From Solea solea (Eukaryota; Chordata; Actinopteri; Pleuronectiformes; Soleidae), in contig NC_081154.1 in the NCBI RefSeq assembly GCF_958295425.1, forward strand, positions 15,230,938 to 15,294,937: DNA of 64,000 nucleotides. The letters run 5' to 3'. The notes below the pieces were generated by a model. The model did no database searches, was not told the origin of the DNA, and was given only the letters and a program-made list of their open reading frames with translations. Positions 27,762-41,800 of the stretch are shown piece after piece. Every line of letters begins with the position of its first letter. The first letter of the stretch is position 1. The position numbers and the translations under genes are program-made.

Positions 27762-30700
27762 ATGCACCCTGATATCCATCTCTCCCTCCTCGTAACTCTG
27801 CTGCTTCTTCTTCAAGGTCAGTGGAGTCATTTGTTTGAGTTTCACTTGAGAACTACCCTCTGTGCTTCTCTGGTATTCAAAATATTCTCAGGGTTACTAA
27901 CATTTGCATATTGAAAAGTATTTGTAGAGTGTAGGGCTGGGTGATACAGTTAATAAAGGTTACCATGAAATGTTTAAAAATGTATATAGTGATAAATATG
28001 AGATTAAATATTGATTTTTGCTCATAAGCGACAGTTGAAGAATCAACCGGTGGCTTTAATGGTAAAACATCCCTGTCGCTCTTCATCCCCATCCTCTCTT
28101 GGAGTTGAGCTGCTGATATCTGCTCCACTGTAACCTGATTGTCCTGCTCCCTCGCTGTAATTAACTAGAGGATACAAATGCACTGGTTGCTGCCCAGAAA
28201 CGTCTTGACCCAGAGCAAAACAACGGGATAACATTTAATACCATCAGAGGGCAGCGTCTCTGCAGATACAAACACCACCACACACTCTTTTAGAGGTGCG
28301 TTAAAGATGATTTATAGGGATTCTTTTTGCATATCTTTAAGCTTAGTTTATCACAGAGACTGGAAACAGATCAACCTTGACTCTTTACAAAAGCATTAGT
28401 TTTTGTTTCTGAACTTCAGAGCGAAAAGTGGCTGCTGTCATGTGTAGTTTGACTAAAGTTGTGATGAATATTAACATATAAATGTTATTTTGATACACTT
28501 GTTGACGGGTACGCTTGTAATAGTGTAATAAAAATCACAAGCTCGGCGGCTGATGCGACTGTGCTCAACCTGATATTTTTCACAGGACATTTTACAGCTT
28601 TAACCTGTCGACTCCTCCGAGTGCTGAAGAATTCCCATTATCTTCTCTTCAAAGCCATTTCCTTCCTCAAAATGCTGCTCGTTTCCAAGCATCGCCTTTA
28701 TAGCAAATCGACGGTTGTTCTCCTGGAGCCAAAAGTATTGGTATTTGCCTGCGGGGAGAGGCGGGAGTTTTGGGGCTGTACAATCTTTAAGTTGTTTTCA
28801 AAAATGACAGCTTTAGCACCACGTGAACTATTTATTACTGGCCACTTTAAGACTTTGAACCTGAGCAAACCAGACTGTTTTCACCTTGTCAAGACGCCCC
28901 ATTCTTTCCCCCTGTGCTGACAACACAGATAACATGTTGCAGTGCTCTGCTGGCAGGGACTCCATGTAATCCAGCCTGTCAGATTAAAGTTCACACATAG
29001 GAGGTAGGAGCTGATTTCATGCCAATGTTCCTTTCATCTCCCAGACTACAGTGGTGGAGGGAGAGACTGGTGGGATTAATGTCTATTAGATATAACCTCG
29101 TCAGCCTGAGGATTCCTGCTCATTATCTTGCACCTCACTTCCCTGCTATAGGTTTTCATTCACAGGCATGAAGGATACACAGTCAGCTTTGCTGGAGGCA
29201 CTTTTGGCTGAACAGACAGAGTTTTTGTTCAGTGCAGTGGGGCCTCACTGACCACGAGAAAGCAGCTTGCCAAGACCCTAAAAACTTTCACTGTCGGAAA
29301 GACTTTAGGCTGGGAATGAGGTTGGAATTAGGGGCGGATGAAAGGGTCAGGATTGTGAAGAGGTCAAAGTGTTGGCCTCTGGGTTGCAGGTGCTACTTTG
29401 GTGTTAGGCTTATTCTTAGTTTGTTTGTTTCTTCCTCTCCGTGATATGATTGATGATACTTTTTGTTAGGGTGTCATATTATATATATTTAATCCTAAAA
29501 TAACATTATTTCGTAACTTTGATTAGTGTGTAACTCTACATTGGCAGGAAAGACATTTTATTGTTTTTACTGTCCATTTGTCTTTTTTTTTTTTTTTTTA
29601 GGTTTCTTTGCAGCATGGGTAGTTGTTGCTATTGCTGGAGTAACAATTATGTCCAGGGAAGGGAACCTCTATGCAGAGTGGGTGTGGTGGATTAAAAAAT
29701 GTTGCCTATACTGCACCTTTAAGACATCAATCTTAATAAGACACCACCCTGTAAACAGCATTTTCTATTTATTTTCATCCAAATATGGTCTAATAATCAG
29801 ATTACGACATGCACAGCCCCATACAGTATACACCTTAATCAGATTACATCCTGTTGAGTTTTCACTGCATGGATGGAGCCTAGCTGTGACTTTGTAACAT
29901 AAAAAAAATAGGAATGTGAATGGGCTATTTTAAGGCAACTTATATAAACATCGTCATCTGTATCAGATGAGACAGCTGACATCTGTACATGAAACTTTGA
30001 TTTTTTTGAAAATGATCCCTTTTTCAGCAGAGGAACAGGTGTTAAAACAACAGGAGGTGGACAGCAGAGACACTCCAGTAGTGGACAGGGACGTACTGAC
30101 AATTTCTCTCTGTCCTGATTCAGAAGAAGAGAAGGGCTGTTCATGTTTCTAAAACCAATGAAGCGCTCCGTCTCTGTCTCTGGGATGGACAAATATCTCT
30201 GGGGTTAGTGGGGACAGCGGGGACAGAACAGGATGTCCCTGTGGCCGTCCTCTCTGGTCTGTATGTGTGCATGAACAGGGCGACGTCCTGCCAGTGAATG
30301 GAGCCAAAGAATGGCTTTCTTCACTTGTCTGTTCTCATTAGCTTTAGATACTCAATTATCCACCTCGGATGGGGTCAAGTGGGGAGTCACTGAAGTTCAG
30401 TGGTTTTGAACATCACAGCATCCCAGTTATTTTTATTATTTTTTTAAATCTCTAATGATGAGCGACACAGCATTTATCCCGGTGTGCTTTTAATTTCATG
30501 TCGATGTGTATGTGCAGTACACATGAATGTGTGGAACACCAGACTGACACAGACACTCATTTAGTATGAACAGAGTTGTATGGCTTGTACACACTCTGCG
30601 GACCCCACCCACTCACTGATATCTTAAGTTTCATCCTGGAAACAGAGGTTTGTAAACCTCTCACTCTCCCATACAAAGGCCAAAAAGAAAAGTTTTAACC

Positions 30701-32764
30701 TCAGGGCTACAAGGGTGGTCTCCTGTGGCCTCAATTGGTACGTTTTTGTCACTTAAGAAAATCCAAACAAAGGATTTCAAACAAAATAACACTTAAACCT
30801 AGAGCTGGAGCCAGTGTTTGATAAACATCTCCTGTGTGCCATGATGTAAAATCACTGACTTTGGTGCCAGTTGGGAAATGCTCTCTTACAGAGTTAAAGC
30901 AGCAAACATATTCTTCTGCTGTTGTAGATTTAAATAAGTGTATATTTTATTTGCTGAGCCTTTTTTGGCTGGTTTTCGGCACAGAGGGTGCACACTGTGG
31001 AGTTAATGCTGACTGTGCATCAGTAACAACCTTTGATGAAAGTTTCCGGCAAGTTCTTTCACCATGTTTGTCACAGACTCAGCAGAAGTACAGTACGAAC
31101 TGTCCATCCAGCATCATGCTTGTGTATAATACCATGTATAGTGCAGACAGTATGTGTGTGGACATTGATTGAACTGACCGCTGTGTTTTTGTTGTGTCTC
31201 TTCTAGCTCAGCGGGGCACCACAGTGCAGGAGATCCAAACCAGCCATGAGAACATCTTAAAAATCAAGTCTGCAGGAGAAAGTGAGTCTGTTCCCAAAAC
31301 TGCAGTGAACATGACATGATATTTAGGAAATGACAGCATCAGCAAGACAGAACGTGAAGGGCGTTGTAAAATATGACGCTGATGAGTTATAAATAGACAA
31401 TTAGAGTCATTTTAAAAGGATCCTTTAAGGTGGCGGGTGGTCTTCATTAGCCTGACCTCCACATGAACAAAGCCAGTGACTGACAGACAGACAGACTGGA
31501 CACACTCTCCAACTCTAATGGCCCCTCTCCCTGATCAGCTGCACATTCTAACAGGACAGAAACACTGGGGATTATTTGTGCCGCCGGCGAGTACAAACAC
31601 GCCCAGGGAAGGAAGAGTAATGGTAATTGTTTTGTGGAAAAGAAAATTGAGCTCTGGCATGCTAAGCTTTTATTATGTGAAGGTATTATTTTCATCTGCA
31701 ACAGGCCATTTGATAAGTAACCGGGATTATCCCATAATATCACAATGTCAGAAAAGGAATCTTTGTGCCAGGAAATGTGTTGATTTGGACCAGGGCCTTG
31801 GATTTATTGCAGATGAGCCAAACAATTAGAGCTGTCAGCATGAGTACATTAATCCCAATTTATTAAGGAGCAGACATTACAGTTTTATTATGTTTGAAAG
31901 AGAAGGGAGAGAGAAAAGGGGGGTCAGTCACTGTGACACTTTTAAAAACAGTTGATGGTCTCCACTGTTTTTGTCCAATACAACACTAGCATCACAAACA
32001 GAAGATTTGGTTTTATCAGTATCTGGTCTTTAAATGATTTGCTTATCTTCACAAAAACAATGACATTTTAATATCGAGTTCAGAGCTTTTATTCTGAGAA
32101 CAAATTTGAACTGATGCAAATAGATTCTGTTGTCTTATTAAGTTAGTTGACAGTTAACTTAATAAATGTTTGGTTTGAAAAATAAAAATAAAAACGCCGC
32201 TGTTTGGGGAGTAAATGTCGGTAAAATAACTACTTGCATATTTTAGGCTCAAAGTAAAATTCTTCTTAAAATTCAAATGATGCACAATAAATGTTGACAG
32301 TACGAGTACATACATCGTATCTCACACGCATTTGTCTGTAAAAAGCTGGTGATTAAAGACAACGTCCACAGTATTGTTAGCTAAAGGCAGCAAACATGGG
32401 TTTTTGTTTCTGACGAAGATACAATGTTTTGGCCCAATATTCACTTGCTGATCCCTGACCTAGAATATCTACCGATATCAATCTACTATAGTCTTCTACC
32501 TCTTTAAATGACTTGGATCTATGAGTTTGGATCTACATGTACAGATGTGGTGGGACTGACCTTTAATATCATGTGTGTGTGTGTGTTTCCATGGAAAGTG
32601 ATGCAGTGCTCAGCAGCTATGGATATGATCTTTGTCATGGATGGTTCCTACAGCGTGGGAAAGGGCAGTTTTGAGAGGTCTAAACACTATGCCATCAAAC
32701 TCAGCCAAGCACTTGATGTTGGACCAGACAAGGTTTGTTCCTTTCTCTCCCCCACCCCCCCCTC

Positions 32765-32805
<41 letters not shown>

Positions 32806-35800
32806 CATGTTGATCCATTCTCATATACCTGTGTCCAGGTGCGAGTGGGTGTGATTCAGTTTGGCTCCAGTCCTCGGTTGGAGTTTGCTCTCGACACGTA
32901 CACCACAAAGCAAGAGCTGAAGAAGCACATGAAGAAGATTTCTTACAGGTATGAGCCTCACATACATGTATCACCTGCAGTCGGACACCGTTTTAGGACG
33001 TGGGAGAGTTTATTTATGGCGCATTTCCACCAGCTGTACTCACCACGCCACGGTTTAAGTAGCGTTTCCACTGGCATAGTACCTGGTACCAGGTACTGTT
33101 TTTAGTACCTGCTTCAGCAAAGTTCCAAGCGTGCTAGTAGTAAGTACTATGCAATGATTGGTCAGACTGCTGGCCGCTGACTGGCCAGAGTCCCGTCACA
33201 GGAAGAGACGTCCCACTCACAAATCAAGCCGAACAGCACCAAACTGTAGATCACTTAAAACTACTTAATAATCCTAAAAATGTAGGTTAATCTCCAACAA
33301 CTAGCAGGGAAACCTCTATATTTAACAGGAGCCTTTTAAAGTGGAGTGGTGTATTTAGGGCGATCGCGAGCGGCATCGCAGACCGCTGCCGCTGTAGTCT
33401 GTGGAGCAGGAGGCTGTACTCCGGAGATGTGTGGACAGAAATCAAGCCAAACAGTGCCGAATTTTAGATAAGTTAAAACTACTGCACAGTCGTGCAGTGA
33501 TGACTCCGCCCACGTTAAGTAGGTACTTTTTTGTAGTGGAGATGCAACCTAATCGTGCCGTGTCGTGCCATTGCGATGCGAGGCGAGTAGAGCAGGTGGA
33601 AATGCGCCATTACAATGTAATTTGGGCCTAAATCTGTGTTGTTTTTCCTCTGATAAAGGACTAAGTTTCAAAGAATTTAGAATACTAAATGTCTAACATA
33701 GTAAAAACAATGTGAGGATTTGAGCAGTGTATTAGCATCAAACTAACCTTGGTGTGTTCCATTTGCTAGAATCTGAATATAGGTGTAGTCTCTACTGAAA
33801 GTTCCCAGTTCAGACTTATAACCAGTTTAAATGAGTTAGACAAACAGAGATTTAATAGAAACTTGTTTAGACAGAACAGGATTTATGTCAAAGTGATGTT
33901 GACAGCAAACACACACATGTGCTTACCTCCAGAGGCCAAGTAATACCCAATGTTCCAAAAGGGGAAAAACAAATTAATTTCAGATTAGAGGCACAGCACA
34001 GGTGTTCACTGGATAAGAATGGAACCTGAGGAAGAGGTAGCTGATTAATTTGGCCTTGCATGTGTGTGTGTGTGCAGTGTAGAAGAATCATTTTGGCTTG
34101 CGATCTGGTTTGAAATGGCTCCTCAAGCTTAAAATGACCTTTCACATTACCTTTGCAGTACACTGATCAGCCACTATATTAAATGCTCATTTGCAGATCA
34201 CATTAATAATGTTCTGACCCATGAACTCGACACCTTTTAGAGTTTCAGAGTGACTTTTTAAAGGTCCAGTGTGTAACATTTAGGAGTGATTGTTGGCAGA
34301 CATTGAATATACTATTTATGTGTTTGTATAAGTGTATTATGCCTTTAAAATCTAAATTGCTTGACTTTCAAATGTGAGGGTCTTGTCATCACGTGCCGCC
34401 ATGTTTCTACATGGATAAATCAGCTGCAGTGCACATTTCATGTGTGGAAGCAGAAGATCATGACATAAATGAAGAAGAACAGCACCGACCACATACACCT
34501 GATGTATAAACCATTGATAAATCCATGGAAGAGTGGGGAGACTTGTAAAAGAGTCCTTGCATCTGTTGTGGTATATGAAGGCCACCGTAGTTCTCTGATA
34601 CACTGGGGAGAGGGAGGGGTGAGCAGAGGAGTTTGTTGCATTCTGGAGTCTCGCCATTAGATGTCCCTAATACTTCCACACAGGACCTTTTAGTGCTTTG
34701 ATTCATTTGAACTTTAATTACCCTTTTTGTGGTTCAAATAATAATTTATTATTTTTGTCTTGCGTTGTGGTTTTTTCACTCATATTTCTTGATATTTCTT
34801 TGATTTTACATCCTTTCTATTACCAAACTCTGCATCTGTATTTTTTGCTTGAACCCTTCTTGTGTGTTGTATCCTGCGCTGGGGTCCAACTTTGTACCAA
34901 GTGTTCGTACTGATGGTTCTGAAGGAACTTCAACACAAACCCTGTATTTATTCAAACAAACATGAAAACCAAATCTAATGTATACTGTATATAATAGGTT
35001 TATTTTAAAAGGTTAAAAGGTTTATTTTTCATACAAAACTCTTCCAGATGTTAATACTATTGTGTAGTTTTTTTAATTTATTTTCTAAAGATTCACGACT
35101 TAACCATGTCACAGAGAACACTAATCTGCCACATCTTTAAAACTATTAACCTTTTTAACACACAGTGCTTATTGCACTAAACAGCTCTAGAGTGATTTTT
35201 TTATGAAGATTAAAACTGTCAAAGCATAAATATTATTTATGGATAAGTTATCCAACATGATTCATCAGTGTCTGAGATCTTGTGTTTGTGCATGAAGGGG
35301 AAAAGAAAACCCTCTCATTTTAGTCTGCACGTGCGTGCTAAGAAACCAATACCTTGTGCTGGTGACATAAATCACTGCTTGAGAGTTAATAAAGTTATAA
35401 AGTTAAGCCTAAGGCACTTTTTTTGTTTTGGCTCTCTTGTCTTGTAATTTCAGCCCCAGAGCAACTGAACAAAGGGATGGAAAATAAAGATATCACATCA
35501 CTGTCTTTGTTTAGGTCACTGACTTTGTGTGAGCTTTTCACTGTCTTTGAGGTACACTTATCTCTCTTTGACAGAATGTATTTGTTTTTAAACTAGTTTC
35601 TTGTGTCTTTCGGTGATGATTCTTCATAGAGCCATTATCTCAGTCCAAGAAAAATGAGTTTTTTGACTAGAACGTGTTCTCTTCAGGCAGTATTGCTCCA
35701 GAAATGACACACACAAAATCACAATTTCATCCTGTATAAATCCCAGAGGAGGCAGCACCCAGACGGGCCTCGCTCTCAAGTACATCCTGAGGAAGGGTTT

Positions 35801-38800
35801 CCCCGGTGGCCGTAACTCTTCCTCGTCTGTGGCCCGCATCGTCATCCTGTTATCAGATGGGATGTCTCAGGGAAACGCAGCACAGACGGCTGCACAGCTC
35901 AAAGAAACAGGGGTGGTCTTGTTTGCCGTCGGCGTGCGATATCCCAGGTAAATGTGATAGTCACTAACTACTCTGTTTCTCTGTTATCAGACTCTATCAA
36001 ATATTTTTTTTTGACTTTCCCAGGATTATTTTCTCATTTATTTTATTTCTCTTTTTCCCTGACTTAATTTCTTTTTGGACATGGACCAAACTCATTTTTA
36101 AAAGTTCAAAAGTGCGTCCTCCTGACCAAATTCTGTACAATAACCAGTCGTTCATTATACACTATACATAATATAAAACATTGTGGTCAGTGTGTCTTCA
36201 CTTTCTGCTCGTTATGAAACTTTATTTTTTAAGTGATGACTGTTTTTCTCTGTGTTACAGGTGGGAGGAGCTTCACACCCTGGCCAGCGAGCCAATGGAG
36301 AGCCACGTGTTCTTTGCCGAGCATTTCTACGATGCCGTCAATGGCCTGTACACGACACTGACCACCTTCTCTGTCTGCAATGCCACACCAGCAGGTGGGA
36401 TATCGTGACGTCCTACTGATATACATAGTTTGATGCGTATATCAATAGGATGCCATTGGGCTTTAAATGGGTGTTTGGAAGTGTGATTGTCTAGTTTACC
36501 ATATCTTAGGAATGTCTTGGCAGCTTTATCCCACTGTTGGACAGTGTTTTCCAACCAAAAAAGCTGAAGTTTGTCAACTGAAATGAAATTAAAAAGCAAA
36601 GCATGATTTTAAAGAGAAGGACATGGGAACCTTAAAATAACTGTGGTTCTCCCTCTCCTTAACGCTTTCCATTTCCACAATTCTTTCATATCTCTGTGTT
36701 CTCCTCCAGGCTGTCAGGTGGAGTCGTTCCCCTGTGAAAGGAAGACACTGGAGACGGTGAAGGAGCTGCAGGGGAATTTCATGTGTTGGAAAGGCAACAA
36801 AGGTTATTCTCCATACACATCTCTCTGTCCATATTACAGGCAAGTGACACCGTTTTAATAGATACTTCACATCCAAACCACATTACACACACTCTGAGAG
36901 GTTTAACTTGAATACATGATCAATGTTACTCTTGTCCTTTTAAAGAGGCAAAGTTTGTTTTTATAAATCTGATTCAAACTGACAAAATATGAACATTTTC
37001 TTAGGTATAACAAGGCTTACAGGAGACACCAGACAGTCTGCCATCGAACCATCTGTCCAGGTAACAATCTTGTCCTTCCCCTTTGATTCCAGATGGCGTT
37101 TTTTGAGACATGTGGAGACAGAGTTGCAGGACTTGAGTCTGATTTGTTTATCTCTCCTGACTTAGACTCTGACTTTTTTGTAATAGTCTATATTAATTTG
37201 GTATACTGAAAAGTTATCGCTGTAATACCACATGCACAAACAGATTGCAGGTCGTGGGTAAGTGTGTGTAGCCAGCCTGCACAGCTGAAACTAGTGATTG
37301 AGACCATTAAGTCTCATGTTTACTGAGATAATGTGAGAATTACGCAGATTTTCCGATAGACTTTGATCCAAACTGAGTTCTTTTAGCAATCAGTGGAGTC
37401 GCTCCCCTGGTGACTATGTCCATTTTCAGATATCATTGATGTTGTGGTTCTTGTTTAGGGTATTTGTCTGCACAGGAATACATAGCCTGAATTTGCACAT
37501 TTAATTGCCATTTAATTTTTCTATAAAATTTGTTATACATCTGTCATCTTTTAAATCCTTTAGAAGATGATGCTTATGTGACATTCAGTTGGTTTTATTC
37601 AGCATTTTAGCATTTACCTGGTTTTTGCCCTGGCTATGTCACCATTTAAAGGGAACTTGCATTTTGCTCTTGTGATTTTTGTGTTGTGTTGTTGCAATCG
37701 GATGATAATGACATTGCTTGTGGAGTTGTGACATCACTTTGTGCTTCTCTCTCTCTCTCCGTAGATCCCTGTGACTCTCAGCCCTGCATGAACGGTGGAA
37801 CCTGTGTATCGGAGGGTACAGAGGGCTACCACTGTGTGTGTCCACCTGGCTATGGAGGAGACCCACACTGTGGTTTGTACACTGTTGTATTTTGAAGCAT
37901 GTTTTTATACGTACTGCGCTGTGTGTGTGCCCCCTGTGCTGTAGAGCAACCTTGAGGCAAGACAGTTTCTTCTCACTGGAAACATGTCTGTCAATTGGGA
38001 CACATGGAAAATCAGATTTTAGTGACATAACAAAAGGCTCACCTTATAAAATAAATGCCTCCTTATGTCTACAATATATTACAAATATGTTTCATGCTTG
38101 TAAACAGTGTTTTCTGTCTGGACACTTACAGTACGTTTGTAAACCGCTTTCTCACCTGCATCAAAATCCATAGAGAAAATTGATCACTTTAGACTCCTTT
38201 GGTAAGTTTGTGTCACTTGTGGATGAACATCTCCTGTGTGCTTTGATGTAAAATTGCTGATTTTCTCTATGGACTTTGGTGTGGGTGAACTGAGTGCAGC
38301 CACGTCTTCAGTGAGAGCGAGGCTGGTTCTCCGTGATGGTGTAGCAACAGTATCTAAGTAACAGAACACTCCATCCCTCCTCAGCTCCTGCGCTATCCCT
38401 CGACTGCTCTGTGGACTTGCTCTTCCTGCTGGAGGGCTCTGCCTCTCTGACCTTGGAGGGCTTCCTCCGCCTCAAATCCTTCTTAAAGCGCGTCCTGCAG
38501 ACAGTGATTGGCTCTGACAGCCCCAGTAAAGTGGGCCTGGCGGTGTTTGGTGGGGAGGTTCAGGTAGAAGCCCAGGTGGGTAAGTTCAAAGGAAACCTGA
38601 AGGGTCTGCTCAAGGCAGTGGAGGCGCTTCAGTCAGTCGGCGGCGAAACCAAGACAGGACAGGCTCTGCGTTATGTCACGCGCCACGGCTTCATGAGTGC
38701 ACCGGTCTTTGCCGATGTCGCCGATGACCTTCCGCGCGTGGTGGTGCTGCTCACTGCCACCCCTGCTGTCGACGAGGTGGTACAGCCTTCCAAATACGCC

Positions 38801-41800
38801 AGAGACAGAGAGATCTTTCTTATCGCGGTGGGACCAGACAACTTAAGGGGACAGCTGAATAATATCACGGGAAATCCCCAGAGAACCCTCACCTACGCGT
38901 CACCTGACAAGCTGAGTGCCAAGATCCCTGAGCTCAAGGCCAAGATCTGCAGTGTGGACACACAAGGTACGTAATGAGCAACACACAGTAATGGAATTTC
39001 AAATGATACCATAGGTGGGCTACTCTGGTCAGACTGAGGTTTATTTGAATACAGTATATATAATACTATATACAGAATAGGCTGTTTATTGGCCAGATAA
39101 AGCAGCAAAGATATTCTTATTTTATTCAGTGATTGGTGCCACGCTTTAGTTAGATCAAGCCTGCATTTCTCAAGCTGGATCTCAGTGTAGGGGACAGACG
39201 CACGCTCTCTCGGCACTGACTTTGTGTCCATAGTACGTCATACAATCACTCTCCTTTCAAAGTAAACGTCTCATATTGATGTTGTTGTCCCTCATGAATA
39301 TTAAAATGTAATCTTCTAAATCCTGTTTTGAACATTTGAACTCGTCGTCCAGGTTGTCTGGGCCAAGCAGTGGACCTGGTGTTCGCCGTGGACGCCTCCG
39401 GTGGAGTGAGCAGTGACAACTTCTCCATCCTGCTGGACTTTGTGCGCAGCCTCACCGTGCAGTTTGACATCAACCATGACGTGGCCCAGGTGGCACTCGT
39501 GACGTACGGATGGAAACCCGCCACCGTCTTCCACCTGGACACCCACGAGACGGGTTCCGCCATCCTCAAGGCAGTGGACGAAGCCAACTACATGGGTGGA
39601 AAGGCTTCAACCGGCACAGCTTTGCTCCACATCCACTCCAGCGTCCTGACTATAGCCAAAGGTGCGCGACATGGAGTCAACAAGGCCGTGGTGGTGCTGA
39701 CTGACGGTTCAGGTGGAGGCGATGCCATGGTGCCGGCACAAAAGCTCAGAGACAACGGCGTTTCGCTGTTTGTGGTCGGTACTGGTGACATCCAGAGGGA
39801 GAGGCTGCTGCAGATTGCCGGTTCAGAAGAGCACCTGATCACTGCGTCATCTTATGAGGATCTCAAGTACTTTGAGGACGTTCTTGTACAGATGCTGTGT
39901 TCAGGTGAGCTGCATGCTGGGAAATAATTTATCTGGTGTGTGAACCGAAGCTTTTTTTGTCAGATATACCCAGACGTATGTTTATTTCAGTTTTAGGGCT
40001 GACTGATTTGGGTAAGATATTTGATTGCAAGTTGAAAAGTGAACTTTTTAAGTCAAACTTCATATCAGTATTTACTATCTTATAGATTTAAAACATGATG
40101 GAGCCTCACAACAAATGAGATATCATCAAATATTACTACCAAGCAAAGATATGATTTGCTTGGTCCAACAAAGGACATATGACAATCATAAATCAGTCAG
40201 TCTTTTGGGATTTTCTGAATTTTATATGTACTTTATGTCTTGCTTTACGTGGGCCGCCGTTTTGCACCGCCGTATTTCACCATGAACAGATGATAGATAG
40301 GTAGGTAGGTAGGTAGGTAGGTAGGTAGGTAGGTAGGTAGATAGATAGAGGTCCTGTACTTTAGAAAAAAGGGTAATAAAAAAAAATGTGTTGTTTTTTC
40401 ACCTATTTATAACTAGAACACTGATATTTAGTACATTGTTGTAAATATCCTTTGTCTGTGCTTTGTTTTGCTTGTGTTTGCTGTTGTATTTTTCTGTGTA
40501 TTCATGCTGACAACATCCTGATTGTTTAAGTTTGGTTGAAGAAATAAAATAAGAAAAAAAAGAAGGACCCGAGGAGCCTCTAACAAACATGATTTAAGAA
40601 AATACGAATGTGAAACTTTACGTTGTGGTAATCAGCTGTTTTATTAATTTCTTCCAATCAGAGATAAAGAAGCCAGTAAACCTGTGCAACCCGAACCCCT
40701 GTATGAACGAAGGGGTCTGCGTCCTCTCAGGAGGGAGCTTCCGCTGTCAGTGCCAAGGCTACGAAGGACCTCACTGTGAAACAAGTCAGTGGCTTTTATT
40801 TTAGCTGAAAAATAACATTTTCATTTTCTTTTCCCCTCTGGTTTAAATATTCCACAGGATTTTTGTCTGCTTTCATTTTCCAAAAGAGCCTCAAGGGTTG
40901 GCAGGGGTTTTCCTGAGAGCGCTTTCTTTTCAATTATTCCTCACCATGGGTGGAGGCGTTCTGTTTTCACATTGTTCAGCCATCTGTGTGTATGTTCAGG
41001 CATTGTTTTAAGAAAGTCATGAGGAAATCCTTTTGGGTTTTGCACAAGCTTTGAATTGAACTCAAGGATGAACTTATTAGACTTCGGTGGTCAAAGGTCG
41101 AGGTCATTGTGACCACAAAAAAAACCTCTTCTCTTAAGAGTGCCTCAGGAGAAACTTTTAATAACTTCTAATCTCGTACAAATGTTCACATGAACTCACA
41201 GATTAACTGCATGTCATTGGCCTCTTGGATGTTAAAGCTGTAGTACGTAACTTTTATTGATTAACAAAAATCATTGAAAATCATCATTAGATCATTGTCA
41301 AATGAGTTCACACAATGCAGATTCAGTCTCAGCTTTCTCAGTATAAGTTAGTCACTCCGGCAACAGCGATATTGTGCTAGTAAAGCAAGACGGCTGCAAT
41401 CCAGGTTGGAGTTTGAGTGTAAATGCAAAGCAGCACCAATGACAAATTAATTCTTAATTCATTTCATGAGATAAATGCAGCATATGAGACCAAATGGAGG
41501 CAGAAGAACAACCCTAAATAATCACCCAAAAGTGACACGCTGCAGCTTTAAGTCATTTGGAAAGAAACTCGGTCGGTGGAGGCCTACATCAGGGCGGTAC
41601 TTTTAGTCAACCAAATGTTAATCATTTTTGCGTATTTATGCAGAAGTCACAAATTCCTTTGTGTTTTGTGTTCATAGGAAGCAGGAGACCTTCATCCAGG
41701 GGAGATGTTCCGAGGCCCGCTGGTCTCAGGAGGAAGAGCAGGCAGAAGAAAAGCCACCAGGAGCTTCTGCACCACTACAAACTGAACCGCCGGAGAAACG

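Noticed and set aside
28561..28920. 119-codon plus-strand ORF in vwa2 intron 2
   Set aside because: No splice fit with vwa2 and no known domain.
36710..36839. Frameshift or pseudogenisation of vwa2 because no GT donor follows this exon
   Set aside because: AG|GCAAGT is a valid GC-AG donor and restores frame exactly.
40291..40348. Possible CRISPR-like array of short repeats
   Set aside because: A simple tetranucleotide microsatellite without spacers, in a vertebrate genome.
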